Shown here: piece after piece, positions 34,712 to 47,783 of the stretch
How positions within the stretch are numbered: the stretch's first letter is position 1
Layout: each line of letters opens with the position of its first letter
Program-made: the position numbers and the translations under genes
Notes under the pieces: model-generated
Database searches by the model: none
Told to the model about the DNA's origin: nothing
What the model saw: the letters and a program-made list of their open reading frames with translations, nothing else
Assembly (NCBI GenBank): GCA_933228675.1
Contig: OW121742.1
Location: 109,896,493 to 109,960,492 of the forward strand
Source of the DNA: Stomorhina lunata
Lineage: Eukaryota; Arthropoda; Insecta; Diptera; Rhiniidae
Length of the DNA stretch: 64,000 nt
Direction of reading: 5' to 3'

Positions 34712-37700
34712 AATTATATAAAAAACTAGGGCTACAGCCAACTTTTCTATAGAAAACTAGGGCAAAAGACAACTTTCCTATAGAAAACTAGGCCAGTATT
34801 TTACTTTTCTATAGAAAACGAGACCTTTATTTTACTTTTTTATAGGAAACAAGGACTATATTTTACTTTTCTATAGAAATCTAGGACTGTATTTTACTTT
34901 TCTATAGAAAACTGGGACTGTATTTTACTTTCTATAGGAAACTAGGACTGTATTTTACTTTTCTATAGAAAACTAGGACTGTATTTTACTTTTCTATAGA
35001 AAACTGGGACTGTATTTTACTTTTCTATAGAAAACTAGGACTGTATTTTACTTTTCTATAGAAAACTGGGACTGTGTTTTACTTTTCTATAGGAAACTAG
35101 GACTGTATTTTATTTTTCTTTAGAAAACGAGGCCTTTATTTTACTTTTCTATAGGAAACTAGGCCTATATTTTAGCTTTTTATAGGAAACCGGGAATATA
35201 TTTTTCTTTTCTTTAGAAAACGATGCCTTTTTTTACTTTACTATAGGAAGCTAGGACTGTATTTTACTTTTCTTTAGAAAACTGGGACCGTATTTTACTT
35301 TTCTATAGAAAACGAGGCCTTTATTTTACTTTTCTATAGGAAACTAGGACTGTATTTTATTTTTCTATAGAAAACGAGACCTTTTTGTACTTTTGTATAG
35401 GAAACTTGGACTGTATTTTACTATTCTATAGAAAATAAGGACTTTATTTTACTTTTCTATGGGAAAGTAGGACTGTATTTTACTTTTCTATAGGAAACTT
35501 GGACTGTATTTTTCTATAGGAAACTGGTGAATTTTACTTTTCTATAGAAAACTAGGACTGTATTTTACTTTTCTATAGAAAACGAGGCCTTTATTTTACT
35601 TTTCTCTAAGAAACTAGGACTGTATTTTACTTTTCTATAGAAAACGAGGCCTTTATTTTACTTTTCTATAGAAAACTAGGACTGTATTTTACTTTTCTAT
35701 AGAAAACGAGGCCTTTATTTTACTTTTCTCTAAGAAACTAGGACTGTATTTTACTTTTCTATAGAAAACGAGGCCTTTATTTTACTTTTCTATAGAAAAC
35801 TGGGACTGTATTTTACTTTTCTATAGAAAACGAGGCCTTTATTTTACTTTTCTCTAAGAAACTAGGACTGTATTTTACTTTTCTATAGAAAACGAGGCCT
35901 TTATTTTACTTTTCTATAGAAAACTGGGACTGTATTTTACTTTTCTATAGAAAACGAGGCCTTTATTTTACTTTTCTAAAGGAAACTAGGACTGTATTTT
36001 ACTTTTCTACAGAAAACAAGGCCTGAATTTTACTTTTCTATACAAAACTATGACTATATTTTTCTTTTCTATGGGAAAGTAGGACTGTATTTTACTTTTC
36101 TATATGAAACTAGGCCTGTATTTTACTTTTCTATAGAAAACAAGGCCTGAATTTTACTTTTCTATAGGAAACTAGGACTGTATTTTACTTTTCTATAGAA
36201 AACGAGGCCTTTATTTTACTTTTCTCTAAGAAACTAGGACTGTATTTTACTTTTCTATAGAAAACGAGGCCTTTATTTTACTTTTCTATAGAAAACTGGG
36301 ACTGTATTTTACTTTTCTATAGAAAACGAGGCCTTTATTTTACTTTCTATAGGAAACTAGGACTGTATTTTACTTTTCTATAGAAAACTAGGACTGTATT
36401 TTACTTTTCTATAGAAAACTGGGACTGTATTTTACTTTTCTATAGAAAACTAGGACTGTATTTTACTTTTCTATAGAAAACTGGGACTGTGTTTTACTTT
36501 TCTATAGGAAACTAGGACTGTATTTTATTTTTCTTTAGAAAACGAGGCCTTTATTTTACTTTTCTATAGGAAACTAGGCCTATATTTTAGCTTTTTATAG
36601 GAAACCGGGAATATATTTTTCTTTTCTTTAGAAAACGATGCCTTTTTTTACTTTACTATAGGAAGCTAGGACTGTATTTTACTTTTCTTTAGAAAACTGG
36701 GACCGTATTTTACTTTTCTATAGAAAACGAGGCCTTTATTTTACTTTTCTATAGGAAACTAGGACTGTATTTTATTTTTCTATAGAAAACGAGACCTTTT
36801 TGTACTTTTGTATAGGAAACTTGGACTGTATTTTACTTTTCTATAGAAAATGAGGACTTTATTTTACTTTTCTATGGGAAAGTAGGACTGTATTTTACTT
36901 TTCTATAGGAAACTAGGACTGTATTTTTCTATAGGAAACTGGTGAATTTTACTTTTCTATAGAAAACTAGGACTGTATTTTACTTTTCTATAGAAAACGA
37001 GGCCTTTATTTTACTTTTCTCTAAGAAACTAGGACTGTATTTTACTTTTCTATAGAAAACGAGGCCTTTATTTTACTTTTCTATAGAAAACTAGGACTGT
37101 ATTTTACTTTTCTATAGAAAACGAGGCCTTTATTTTACTTTTCTCTAAGAAACTAGGACTGTATTTTACTTTTCTATAGAAAACGAGGCCTTTATTTTAC
37201 TTTTCTATAGAAAACTGGGACTGTATTTTACTTTTCTATAGAAAACGAGGCCTTTATTTTACTTTTCTCTAAGAAACTAGGACTGTATTTTACTTTTCTA
37301 TAGAAAACGAGGCCTTTATTTTACTTTTCTATAGAAAACTGGGACTGTATTTTACTTTTCTATAGAAAACGAGGCCTTTATTTTACTTTTCTCTAAGAAA
37401 CTAGGACTGTATTTTACTTTTCTATAGAAAACGAGGCCTTTATTTTACTTTTCTATAGAAAACTGGGACTGTATTTTACTTTTCTATAGAAAACGAGGCC
37501 TTTATTTTACTTTTCTAAAGGAAACTAGGACTGTATTTTACTTTTCTACAGAAAACAAGGCCTGAATTTTACTTTTCTATACAAAACTATTACTATATTT
37601 TTCTTTTCTATGGGAAAGTAGGACTGTATTTTACTTTTCTATATGAAACTAGGCCTGTATTTTACTTTTCTATAGAAAACAAGGCCTGAATTTTACTTTT

Positions 37701-37799
37701 CTATAGGAAACAATTCCTGAATTTTACTTTTCTATACAAAACTGCGACTCCATTTTATTTTTCTATAGAAAACGAGGCCTTTAATTTTCTTTTCTATAG
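34712..37799 (+). repeat. 31-bp array with 124-bp higher-order units and an internal duplication
   Basis: Palindrome TTTTCTATAGAAAA plus spacers CTAGGACTGTATTTTAC, CTGGGACTGTATTTTAC or CGAGGCCTTTATTTTAC, and a variant with TCTCTAAGAAA. These alternate as four-monomer blocks of 124 bp. A larger block is duplicated: GACTGTGTTTTAC at 35070 and 36485 and ACTGGTGAATTTTAC at 35524 and 36939 share an offset of 1415 bp, growing to 1539 bp (124 more) by the right end, where the second copy has one extra block. Confidence 0.95.
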
Positions 37800-38459
37800 T
37801 CTCAAAAAAAAAATTATAACCACATCTAATTTGAAAAAAAATATTAGCAAAAAAAATTCACCTAAATTAATGTCACTAATATATCAATTGAATTACTTTA
37901 TAGCGCACCTTAAAGCCAAATAGATTCATTATAAGTTTAGAATAACAAACAAGGAAAGGAAGTGTTCACCACATGTTAACAATGAATGTCATCATCATCA
38001 TTATCATTACCAATTCCATACATTAAGTTTAAACAAAATAGAACAATAAAACAATTTTCCCATTTTCCATTTTAAATAAAATTAATTATAGCCAACAAAA
38101 GGCCTCAACTGAAAGAAAAAAACGCTGCCTCTAAAAATTGTAGTTAAATTTGTAAACTGTTATACAAAAGGGAACTAGTTTTAAAACTGTTATTGTCAGT
38201 ATAAATGTCATGCAATCTATTTGGAAATGAGAAACATTGACCCTACACCCCTTATGAAAAACAAAAAATTATTTCATTATTTAAAAGTATAATTGCATGT
38301 GCGTTCGTTCGTTATGCAAAAACAGAAAAAGAATCAACAAAAATTACAATTACTGTCATTGTTGATAGATGTAAAATACTTTTTGTGTCTACTTTCAAAC
38401 AGAAATTGTTGAAATTTTTGTGAAAATGTAAAGGAATGCGATGACCATTATTGTAAGGC
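37800..38459. other. Unique DNA between arrays
   Basis: AT-rich with CATCATCATCATTATCATT near 37991. No gene recognised. Confidence 0.5.
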
Positions 38460-41347
38460 ATTGAAAAATTTCCTATAAAATAGGAAATTTTTGAAAAATT
38501 TCCTATAAAAATAGGAAATTTTTAAAAAATTTCCTATAAAAATAGGAAATTTTTGAAAAATTTCCTATAAAAATAGGAAATTTTTGAAAAATTTCCTATA
38601 AAAATAGGAAATTTTTGAAAAATTTCCTATAAAAATAGGAAATTTTTGAAAAATTTCCTATAAAAATAGGAAATTTTTGAAAAATTTCCTATAAAAATAG
38701 GAAATTTTTGAAAAATTTCCTATAAAAATAGGAAATTTTTGAAAAATTTCCTATAAAAATAGGAAATTTTTGAAAAATTTCCTATAAAAATAGGAAATTT
38801 TTGAAAAATTTCCTATAAAAATAGGAAATTTTTGAAAAATTTCCTATAAAAATAGGAAATTTTTGAAAAATTTCCTATAAAAATAGGAAATTTTTGAAAA
38901 ATTTCCGATAAAAATAGGAAATTTTTGAAAAATTTCCTATAAAAATAGGAAATTTTTGAAAAATTTCCTATAAAAATAGGAAATTTTTGAAAAATTTTTG
39001 AAAAATTTCCTATAAAAAAATAGGAAATTTTTGAAAAATTTCCTATAAAAAAATAGGAAATTTTTGAAAAATTTCCTATAAAAAAATAGGAAATTTTTGA
39101 AAAATTTCCCATAAAAAAATAGGAAATTTTTGAAAAATTTCCTATAAAAAAATAGGAAATTTTTTAAAAATTTCCTATAAAAAAATAGGACATTTTTGAA
39201 AAATTTCCTATAAAAAAATAGGAAATTTTTGAAAAATTTCCTATAAAAATAGGAAATTTTTGAAAAATTTCCTATAAAAATAGGAAATTTTTGAAAAAAT
39301 TCCTATAAAAAAATAGGAAATTTTTGAAAAATTTCCTATAAAAAAATAGGAAATTTTTGAAAAATTTCCTATAAAAAAATAGGAAATTTTTGAAAAATTT
39401 CCCATAAAAAAATAGGAAATTTTTGAAAAATTTCCTATAAAAATAGGAAATTTTTGAAAAATTTCCTATAAAAATAGGAAATTTTTGAAAAATTTCCTAT
39501 AAAAATAGGAAATTTTTGAAAAATTTCCTATAAAAATAGGAAACTTTTGAAAAATTTCCTATAAAAATAGGAAATTTTTGAAAAATTTCCTATAAAAATA
39601 GGAAATTTTTGAAAAATTTCCTATAAAAATAGGAAATTTTTGAAAAATTTCCTATAAAAATAGGAAATTTTTGAAAAATTTCCTATAAAAATAGGAAATT
39701 TTTGAAAAATTTCCTATAAAAATAGGAAATTTTTGAAAAATTTCCTATAAAAATAGGAAATTTTTGAAAAATTTCCTATAAAAATAGGAAATTTTTGAAA
39801 AATTTCCTATAAAAATAGGAAATTTTTGAAAAATTTCCTATAAAAATAGGAAATTTTTGAAAAATTTCCTATAAAAATAGGAAATTTTTGAAAAATTTCC
39901 TATAAAAATAGGAAATTTTTGAAAAATTTCCTATAAAAATAGGAAATTTTTGAAAAATTTCCTATAAAAATAGGAAATTTTTGAAAAATTTCCTATAAAA
40001 ATAGGAAATTTTTTAAAAATTCCCTATAAAAATAGGAAATTTTTGAAAAATTTCCTATAAAAAAATAGGAAATTTTTGAAAAATTTCCTATAAAAAAATA
40101 GGAAATTTTTGAAAAATTTCCTATAAAAAAATAGGAAATTTTTGAAAAATTTCCCATAAAAAAATAGGAAATTTTTGAAAAATTTCCTATAAAAAAATAG
40201 GAAATTTTTTAAAAATTTCCTATAAAAAAATAGGACATTTTTGAAAAATTTCCTATAAAAAAATAGGAAATTTTTGAAAAATTTCCCATAAAAAAATAGG
40301 AAATTTTTGAAAAATTTCCTATAAAAAAAATAGGAAATTTTTGAAAAATTTCCTATAAAAAAATAGGAAATTTTTGAAAAATTTCCTATAAAAAAATAGG
40401 AAATTTTTGAAAAATTTCCTATAAAAAAATAGGAAATTTTTGAAAAATTTCTTATAAAAAGAGGAAATTTTTGAAAAATTTCCTATAAAAAATGGAAATT
40501 TTTGAAAAATTTCCTATAAAAATAGGAAATTTTTTAAAAATTTCCTATAAAAATAGGAAATTTTTGAAAAATTTCCTATAAAAATAGGAAATTTTTGAAA
40601 AATTTCCTATAAAAATAGGAAATTTTTGAAAAATTTCCTATAAAAATAGGAAATTTTTGAAAAATTTCCTATAAAAATAGGAAATTTTTGAAAAATTTCC
40701 TATAAAAATAGGAAATTTTCGAAAAATTTCCTATAAAAATAGGAAATTTTTGAAAAATTTCCTATAAAAATAGGAAATTTTTGAAAAATTTCCTATAAAA
40801 ATAGGAAATTTTTGAAAAATTTCCTATAATAATAGGAAATTTTTGAAAAATTTCCTATAAAAATAGGAAATTTTTCTATAAAAATAGGAAATTTTTGAAA
40901 AATTTTTTATAAAAATACGATATTTTTTGAAAAATTTTCTATAAAAATAGAAATTTTTTGAAAAATTTCCTATAAAAATAGGAAATTTTTGAAAAATTTC
41001 CTATAAAAATAGGAAATTTTTGAAAAATTTCCTATAAAAATAGGAAATTTTTGAAAAATTTCCTATAAAAATAGGAAATTTTTGAAAAATTTCCTATAAA
41101 AAAAGGAAATTTTTGAAAAAGTTCCTATAAAAATACTAAATTTTTGAAAAAATTCCTATAAAAATAGGAAATTTTTCTATAAAAATATTAAATTTTTTAA
41201 AAATTTTCTATAAAAATACGATATTTTTGAAAAATTTTCTATAAAAATAGAAATTTTTTGAAAAATTTCCTATAAAAATAGGAAATTTTTGAAAATATTC
41301 CTAAAAAATAGGAAATTTTTGAAAAAATTCCTATAAAAATACGAAAT
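38460..41347 (+). repeat. 31/33-bp AT-rich array, TTTCCTATAAAAATAGGAAA family
   Basis: Forward-orientation monomers as at 17.8 kb, mixed with blocks of a 33-bp variant carrying two extra A's in the palindrome centre (39010-39420, 40050-40440). Rare marker variants (TTTCCCATAAA and GGACATTTTT) recur with an exact offset of 1045 bp (39108/40153, 39188/40233), so a block of about 1 kb has been duplicated within the array. The right end (40870-41340) is degenerate. Confidence 0.95.
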
Positions 41348-42174
41348 TGAATGCGATTAGAACACATTCCTTAAACACCTCTGTCTTTTACTGAGAAAAC
41401 AAAAAAATACCAGTCAGTTGTAAAGTAAACAAAAGCTGTAATTTACAAAAACGCAAAAAAAATGTAATCAAGCTTTAGTTTTCAATGACCTTGACATTGC
41501 ATTTACAATTTACATGTCTCTGTTATTTACATACATCTGTAAATATAAACATAAATTCACATGTAGCCAAACTTCTGTGAAAATGTGCACTGAAATATGC
41601 CGTGAAATTTCACACAAGCTATTTTTCTTATTTGTCGTTCAAAAAAGGCTCATCTATCCCACTTACAAAAAAAAAGCATGCAAGTCATCATCATGATTAT
41701 TCACATCACTATCATCATCATTCTCAGCTTATTTAGATTAATATTGATTTTGTCGCCTCGGCTCTTTGCCCCAACCAAGGGGGGAGCACTTTTACATTGA
41801 TATTAGCAAACAAGAACAACAACAACACCCCAAAGTGTTGTGCATGTTAAATAACAAAAACAACAGCGAAATGTAATTCTTTCTTTTAATAAACACAACA
41901 TGCCATCCATTTCTCTTTTGACTAAAACAAAAAAAAACATTTTTCCGTTACGTTTTGTTCAAATTGTTGTACTATTTTTTCATTAGATTTTGTTTTTGTT
42001 TTAGTACAAGTGTAAACAAAACACTTTGAAATTGAATGAATGAGTAAACATTTATCAACACTAGAGACTCGGATAACGGTTATTAAGATGACTCTTGTTG
42101 CAAAATGAACTATTAAAGCAACGAAATGAATTATAGCAAATTTTAATTCGATTATTTTATACTTAAACACATTA
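41348..42174. other. Unique DNA, no gene recognised
   Basis: Mixed-composition intergenic DNA with a GC-richer patch near 41752-41790 (CCTCGGCTCTTTGCCCC). Open frames of 60 and 82 codons lack coding character. Confidence 0.5.
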
Positions 42175-42395
42175 TAAAGGATTATAATGCATTATAAAGC
42201 ATAATAATAAAATTATAATGTATTATTATGCATTATAATACGATTATACTTTATAATAACGCTTTATAATGAGATTATAATGTAAAGTATTTTATTATAA
42301 TGCGCTTATAATGGAAATTAACACTTTATAATCTTATTTTATTGTATAATAATGCAATTATACTGTGTTATGACACATTATAATGCAAGTGCAAT
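42175..42395 (+). repeat. TTATAATGC satellite, left fragment
   Basis: Irregular repeats of ATTATAATGC-like decamers, the left edge of the large satellite that continues after 43155. Confidence 0.8.
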
Positions 42396-42404
42396 GCTAT
42401 GCTT

Positions 42405-43020
42405 TTCAGCAAAGTTGATGCGCATGAGCCGAAGAAGTTTGCTTAGTTCGAATGAATAATTTCCGACAAGTGGCGCCACTAAAAATTACTAAAAATTAAT
42501 TGTTTGTTGTTGCGAATAACTGTGCATTTGATCAGGCTATAATCTTTAGCAAAGTTGTTGTGCATGTGTCGACTAACGTTTCTTAGTTGATATGACTAAT
42601 TTCCGACAGATGGCGCCAATAAAAAAAATCAATTAAATCGTAAACTGTGCATTTGATCATGCTACAATCTTTAGCAAAGTTGTTGCGCATTAGCCCACGA
42701 AGATTTCTGAGTTGGTATGAATAATTTCCGACAGGTGGCGCTACTGAAAATTATTCAAAACTAATTAAATCGTAAACTGTGCATTTGATCATACTATGAT
42801 TTTTAGCACGAGCCGAAGAAGGTTTCTTAGTTGATATGAACAATTTCCTGCAGATGGCGACACTCAAAATTACTCAAAATTAATAAAATCATAAACTATG
42901 CATTTGATCAGGCTATAATCTTTAGCAAAATTGTTGCGCATGAGCCGACGAAGGTTTCTTAGTTGATATGGCCAATTTTCAAAATTATTCAAAATTAATT
43001 GAACTGTAAGCAATGCTTTA
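42405..43020 (+). repeat. Five diverged tandem repeats of about 120-140 bp carrying CTCF-like motifs
   Basis: Each copy begins near AGCAAAGTTGTTGCGCAT and includes TTCCGACAGATGGCGCCA, TTCAAAATTAATT and GTAAACTGTGCATTTGATCA. Motif positions are about 42467, 42608, 42733 and 42852, with a truncated fifth copy. AGATGGCGCC and AGGTGGCGCT fit the Drosophila CTCF core AGRTGGCGC. The block is unrelated to, and embedded in, the AT satellite. Confidence 0.8.
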
Positions 43021-43154
43021 CATCATGTGTTGATCGGACAAAATGAAGAAAATGATTTTAAACTAATTGGATATTTGTGTAATTAAAACTTTTAAATTTG
43101 CCTCGAAATGTTTATCATAAAGCTCCGAGCAAGACTCGGTCAACCAGGTACTAA

Positions 43155-44225
43155 CACGTTAAAATGCGATTATGAGGTGTTATAACGTATTATAATGCAG
43201 TTATAACGTATTGTAACGCATTGTAAAATGCAATAACGCATTATAATGTAAGTATAATATATTATAACGCTATTATAATGTATAACAACGGAATATAATG
43301 CGATAACAATAGATAATATTAAGGCATTATAATGTATAATACACATAATAATGCGACTCTAGAGTATTATAGTGCAATTGTAAAATATAACTAATTGCAA
43401 TACGATTACAATGCAATATAATACGATTATAATGTATTATAAGACATTATAATGTGATTATACTGTACAATAACGCATTATTATAATAGTATAACCCAAT
43501 ATAACACAATGTATAATGTATTATAAAACATTATAGTGTATTATTAAGCATTCTAATGCTGCTACAAGGCATTATAACTTATTATAGTACGATTTTATTG
43601 TGATTTAAAGCATTGTTATGCGAATTTTAAATAATATAAGGTATTACTAAGCATTATCATAAGATTATAATGTATTATAACGCATTATAATGCGATTATA
43701 ATGTATTATAGCACATTATAATGCGATTATAATGTATTATAACGCATTATAATGCGATTTTAATGTATTATAACGCATTATAATGCGATTATAATATGTT
43801 ATAACGCATTATAATGCGATTATAATGTATTATAGCACATTATAACGCGATTATAATGTATTAAAACGCATTATAAAGCGATTATAATGTATTATAACGC
43901 ATTATAATGCGATCTTGACGAATTATGATGCCATTAAAATGTATTATAACGATAAATATAATATATTTTAAGACATTACAGCAATTTTAATTATATTATA
44001 ACGCATAACAATTATAACTTATTATAATACCAATATAATGTTTTATAGCACATTATAATAAGATTATAATGTACTACAGCGCATTATCACGAGTTTATAC
44101 TGTATTATAACGCATTATAAAGCTATTCTAATGTATATTAACACAATATAATGGGACTATAATGTATTATAACGCAATTATAATGTATCATAACGCAAAA
44201 TAATGCATTTAAAATATTTTCTAAC
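43155..44225 (+). repeat. TTATAATGC satellite, 31-bp period, block 1
   Basis: Monomer near 31 bp: palindrome GCATTATAATGC plus GATTATAATGTATTATAAC. Regular at 43660-43920, looser elsewhere where only the roughly 10-bp subrepeat (ATTATAACGC, ATTATAATGC, GATTATAATGT) is kept. Confidence 0.9.
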
Positions 44226-44899
44226 ACATAAATTAAAATAGTTTGATTCCATTTACCACTATCCCCGTTCTGAGGGTTAGCAATGTGTGTTTTTCAACCT
44301 CTACTTTCCTAATGTAAATCTAAACCCATTCAAATACCGATTGACACTTTTTTATAGCATTTTATTATTTAGATTCTAATAATAGCTACATGCAATATTT
44401 GTTATTTCTCGCTTATATTTTTATTATATAACTTATTACTATTTATTCCAAAAACAATTTAACCCCCTTAATTATTTCCACAAAATATTGCTTTTTTTTA
44501 TTGAAAACGCCATATTTCATTTCAAAAAAAAAAAACTTAATTAATGTTCAAGATTTTCAATTGTTTGCTATAAACAAAAATTCCTCAAGAATTTAATCTT
44601 TAACCTAAATTTGTTTATAACTCAAATAAATGGCTAAATTATTAGACAAATAAATAAACAATTAGTAACGGTTAAAGATTTTCATATATTAATTAATAAA
44701 TTATAAATAAATTTTAATAGATTTAAAAATATATATATAGAAGGAAAACGTTTTTAATCTATAATTTGTTATAATATTAATAATAATATTTAATTAGAAA
44801 TTGATAGCAATCACGTAACGTGAAATGGTTTACAATTAGAATACAAATTTTTTAAATCATGAGTCACGATTACAAATAGGAATTTGTCAAATAAATCAA
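44226..44899. other. Unique AT-rich interruption of the satellite
   Basis: No gene seen. A GC-richer patch CCCCGTTCTGAGGG is at 44262. Confidence 0.5.
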
Positions 44900-46620
44900 T
44901 GTTATTATAACGCGTAATAATGCGATTATAATGAATTATAAATCATCATATAGCTCATTATAATGCAATTATAATGTATTTGAAAGCATTATAATGCTAT
45001 TATATTGTATTTGAAAGCATTATAATGCTATTATAATGTATTTTAAGGCATTATAATGATATTATAATTTTACTGTAATGCATTATAATGAGGTTATGAT
45101 GCATGTTAACTCATTATAATGCGATTTAATGTATTTTAAAGCATTATAATACAATTATAATTTTATTATAATGTATTATAATACGATTATAACGTATTTG
45201 AAAGCTTTATAATGCGATTATAATGTATTTTAAAGCATTATAGTGCTATTTTTATTTTACTATAATGTATTATAATGCATTTTAATGAGATTATAATGCA
45301 TTATAATGAGATTATAATGCATTTTAACTCATTATAATACGATAATAATGTATTTGAAAGCATTATAATGCGATTATGCTTTTAAAGCATTTTAATGCTA
45401 TTACAATTTTACTATAATGTATTATAAAGCATTATAATGAGATAATAATGCATTTTAACTCCTTATAATGCGATTTAATGTATTTTAAAGAACTATAATG
45501 CAATTATAATTTTATTATAATGTATTATAATGAGATTATAATGCATTTTAACGCATTATAATGCTATTAAAATGTTGCTATAATGTATTAAAATGCTTTA
45601 TAACACGATTATATTGTATTTAAAAGCATTATAATGCGATTATGTTTTTTAAAGCATTAGCTGTGTTCCAGAACTACCAATACTGTACAATATTGTACAA
45701 GTTTTAATCAGAAACTATAGGAAAGTGTTCCTGTACTGAAAAAATATGACTTAATTGTAATTTCTGGTTAGAAATTGTACAATATTGTACAGTATTGGTA
45801 GTTCTGGAACACAGCTATTATAATGCTATTATAATTTTACAATAATGTATTATAATGCATTTTAACTCATTATAATGCGATTATAATGTATTTTAAAGCA
45901 TTATAATGCAATTATAATTTTGCTACAATGCATTATAATACGATTATAATGTATTTGAAAGCATTATAATGCAATTATAATGTATTTTAAAGCTTTATAA
46001 TGTTATTACAAGTTTACTATAATGTATTATAATGCGTTTATAACGTATTACAATGCGTTTATAACGTATATACAAATGCGTTTATAACGTATTACAAATT
46101 AATGCATTATAATGAGATTATAATGCATTTTAACTCATTATAATGCCATTTAATGTATTTTAAAGCATTATAATGCAATTATAATTTTGCTATAATGCAT
46201 TATAATACGACTATAATGCATTTGAAAGCATTATAATGCGATTATAATGTATTTTAAAGCATTATAATGTTATTACAAGTTTACTATAATGTATTATAAT
46301 GCGTTTATAACGTATTACAAAGCATTATAAGGATGTATTTGAAAGTATTATAATGATTATAACTCATTATAATACGATTATGACTTATTATAATGCAATT
46401 ATAATTCATTATAACGCATAATAATGCGACTACAATGTGTTATAACACATTTTAATGCGTTTTGTAATGCATTATAATGAAATTATAATGCATTGTTACG
46501 TATTAATGCGATTATAAAGTAATATAGCTCATAATTGAGCGAAAATAATGTATTATAAGGCGAAAATAATGTATTATAATATATATGTATATAACGTATT
46601 ATAACACTTTAAAATGCTAT
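44900..46620 (+). repeat. TTATAATGC satellite, block 2, with AAAGCATTATAATGC subtype
   Basis: A longer-period subtype: GCATTATAATGC followed by GATTATAATGTATTT and AAA, with other units containing TTTTACTATAATG. The MITE at 45660 interrupts it. Variable unit order suggests an older block than 47.8-50.0 kb. Confidence 0.85.
45660..45815. mobile_element. 156-bp MITE with 41-bp terminal inverted repeats and TA duplication
   Basis: Both ends read GCTGTGTTCCAGAACTACCA inward and remain perfectly complementary for 41 bp (45660-45700 and 45775-45815). The flanking TA at 45658-45659 and 45816-45817 is the duplication expected of Tc1/mariner-type insertion. Removing the element and one TA restores an ordinary satellite unit, so the insertion post-dates the array. 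No coding capacity. The perfect TIRs suggest a young copy. Confidence 0.88.
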
Positions 46621-47289
46621 TAAAAGGATAATTTATAAAAATGAACATATCTACTTCCTTTTAATTTTCCTTACCTTCCATTTAATTTAAAATTATAGCT
46701 TTACCTTCAATAAAAATGACATATGGATTTTTAATGTTAACAAAAGAAAGCCCCCTTCCCTCATCTCTATAGCCAAACTCTTCCTGCTTTTCACGGTCTT
46801 GTTTAAAAGACTCCTTCCCCTTTTCGCTTATTTATAATTATTATAAGTACAGACATGATGTATTTGCAATACCTTCGTTCTTATTACGTTTTTGCTAATA
46901 ATCTTGATGAATTGTCTTTGCTATAATGTCTCTATTCGGCTGTCATTCGGTAGCTATGAGAAAAAATGTATATTCATGGGTAAAATATTAATACAAAATC
47001 AACAATAAACGGGAGGCAGGTCGGCCAGGCGTAGCCGGTAAATAAACAATTATTTAATATAATAGAAAAACAAATTAAACGAGCATGATATTCATAATTG
47101 CGATAGAAAAAAAGAGATATGAATACAATAAATTGTATTAAATTATTGTGTACGGATAGTCGGAAATAATCCTCGAAGATATTTAATCACATGCTGGGCT
47201 CATTACTCAGGCATGTGTGCAAATAAATGGAATTGAGTAGAATCAGAGTATTAAAGGAGTGATAAGAATGCAATATAAATATATTAGAA
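46621..47289. other. Unique interruption of the satellite
   Basis: Includes GC-richer GGCAGGTCGGCCAGGCGTAG (47015-47034) and CATGCTGGGCTC near 47191. Possibly fragments of an old mobile element, but nothing is identifiable. Confidence 0.4.
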
Positions 47290-47306
47290 AATATTATAAC
47301 GCATTA

Positions 47307-47783
47307 TACAAAAAAAACCCAGCAAAAAAACGAGTCAAAGAAAGAATATTGCAACAGAACTTGATTTACTTAACGTCGAAAGTATATATCAAACAACTTT
47401 AATTAATGAATTTCTCAATGATAGTAGATTTCTACAGCCTATTGATCATGAATACAACACGAGGCGTAAGAAAGAAGGAAGATACAAAGTAGAACGTCAT
47501 AAAAACAACTATGGCAAAGTAACATTAAACGTCAAACTACCCAACATTGTCAATAAAATACCTGTACATTTGCTACAAATAATAAATCCTTACAAAAGAA
47601 AGAAGAAACTGAAAAACTTTTTTATAGAATCGCAATGAAAAGCAACATAATATATTAAATAAATTTATCCTAATTTCATTATCCTGCAGACAAGCCGTAA
47701 TGGCTTAGCGGGACTAGATATAAGATAAAATGTTATATATATTTAAAAAATTTTTCTTGAAATAAATGAATTAAAAAAAAAAA
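47307..47783 (+). mobile_element. 3' end of a 5'-truncated LINE inside the satellite
   Basis: From about 47307 a frame runs to TGA at 47636-47638. Its product has the tail pattern I associate with CR1/jockey-type LINE polyproteins: IDHEYNTRRKKEGRYKVERH, then YGKVTLNVKLPNIVNK, then a lysine-rich KRKKKLKNFF. A 3' UTR (GCCGTAATGGCTTAGCGGG near 47695-47713) and an A-rich tail at about 47773-47783 follow, after which satellite resumes. The left border is directly in GCATTATA satellite. Family placement is tentative; no RT catalytic motif is present in this fragment. Confidence 0.6.

Noticed and set aside
26801..37799. CRISPR-like appearance of palindromic repeat plus spacer arrays
   Set aside because: Spacers are identical within each array, the genome is eukaryotic with spliced genes, and there are no cas genes. 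These are minisatellites.
38813..39112. 99-codon minus-strand open frame with GNFSKISYF repeats
   Set aside because: It is a translation of the 31/33-bp satellite; a 33-bp unit keeps frame, so long open frames arise without coding selection.
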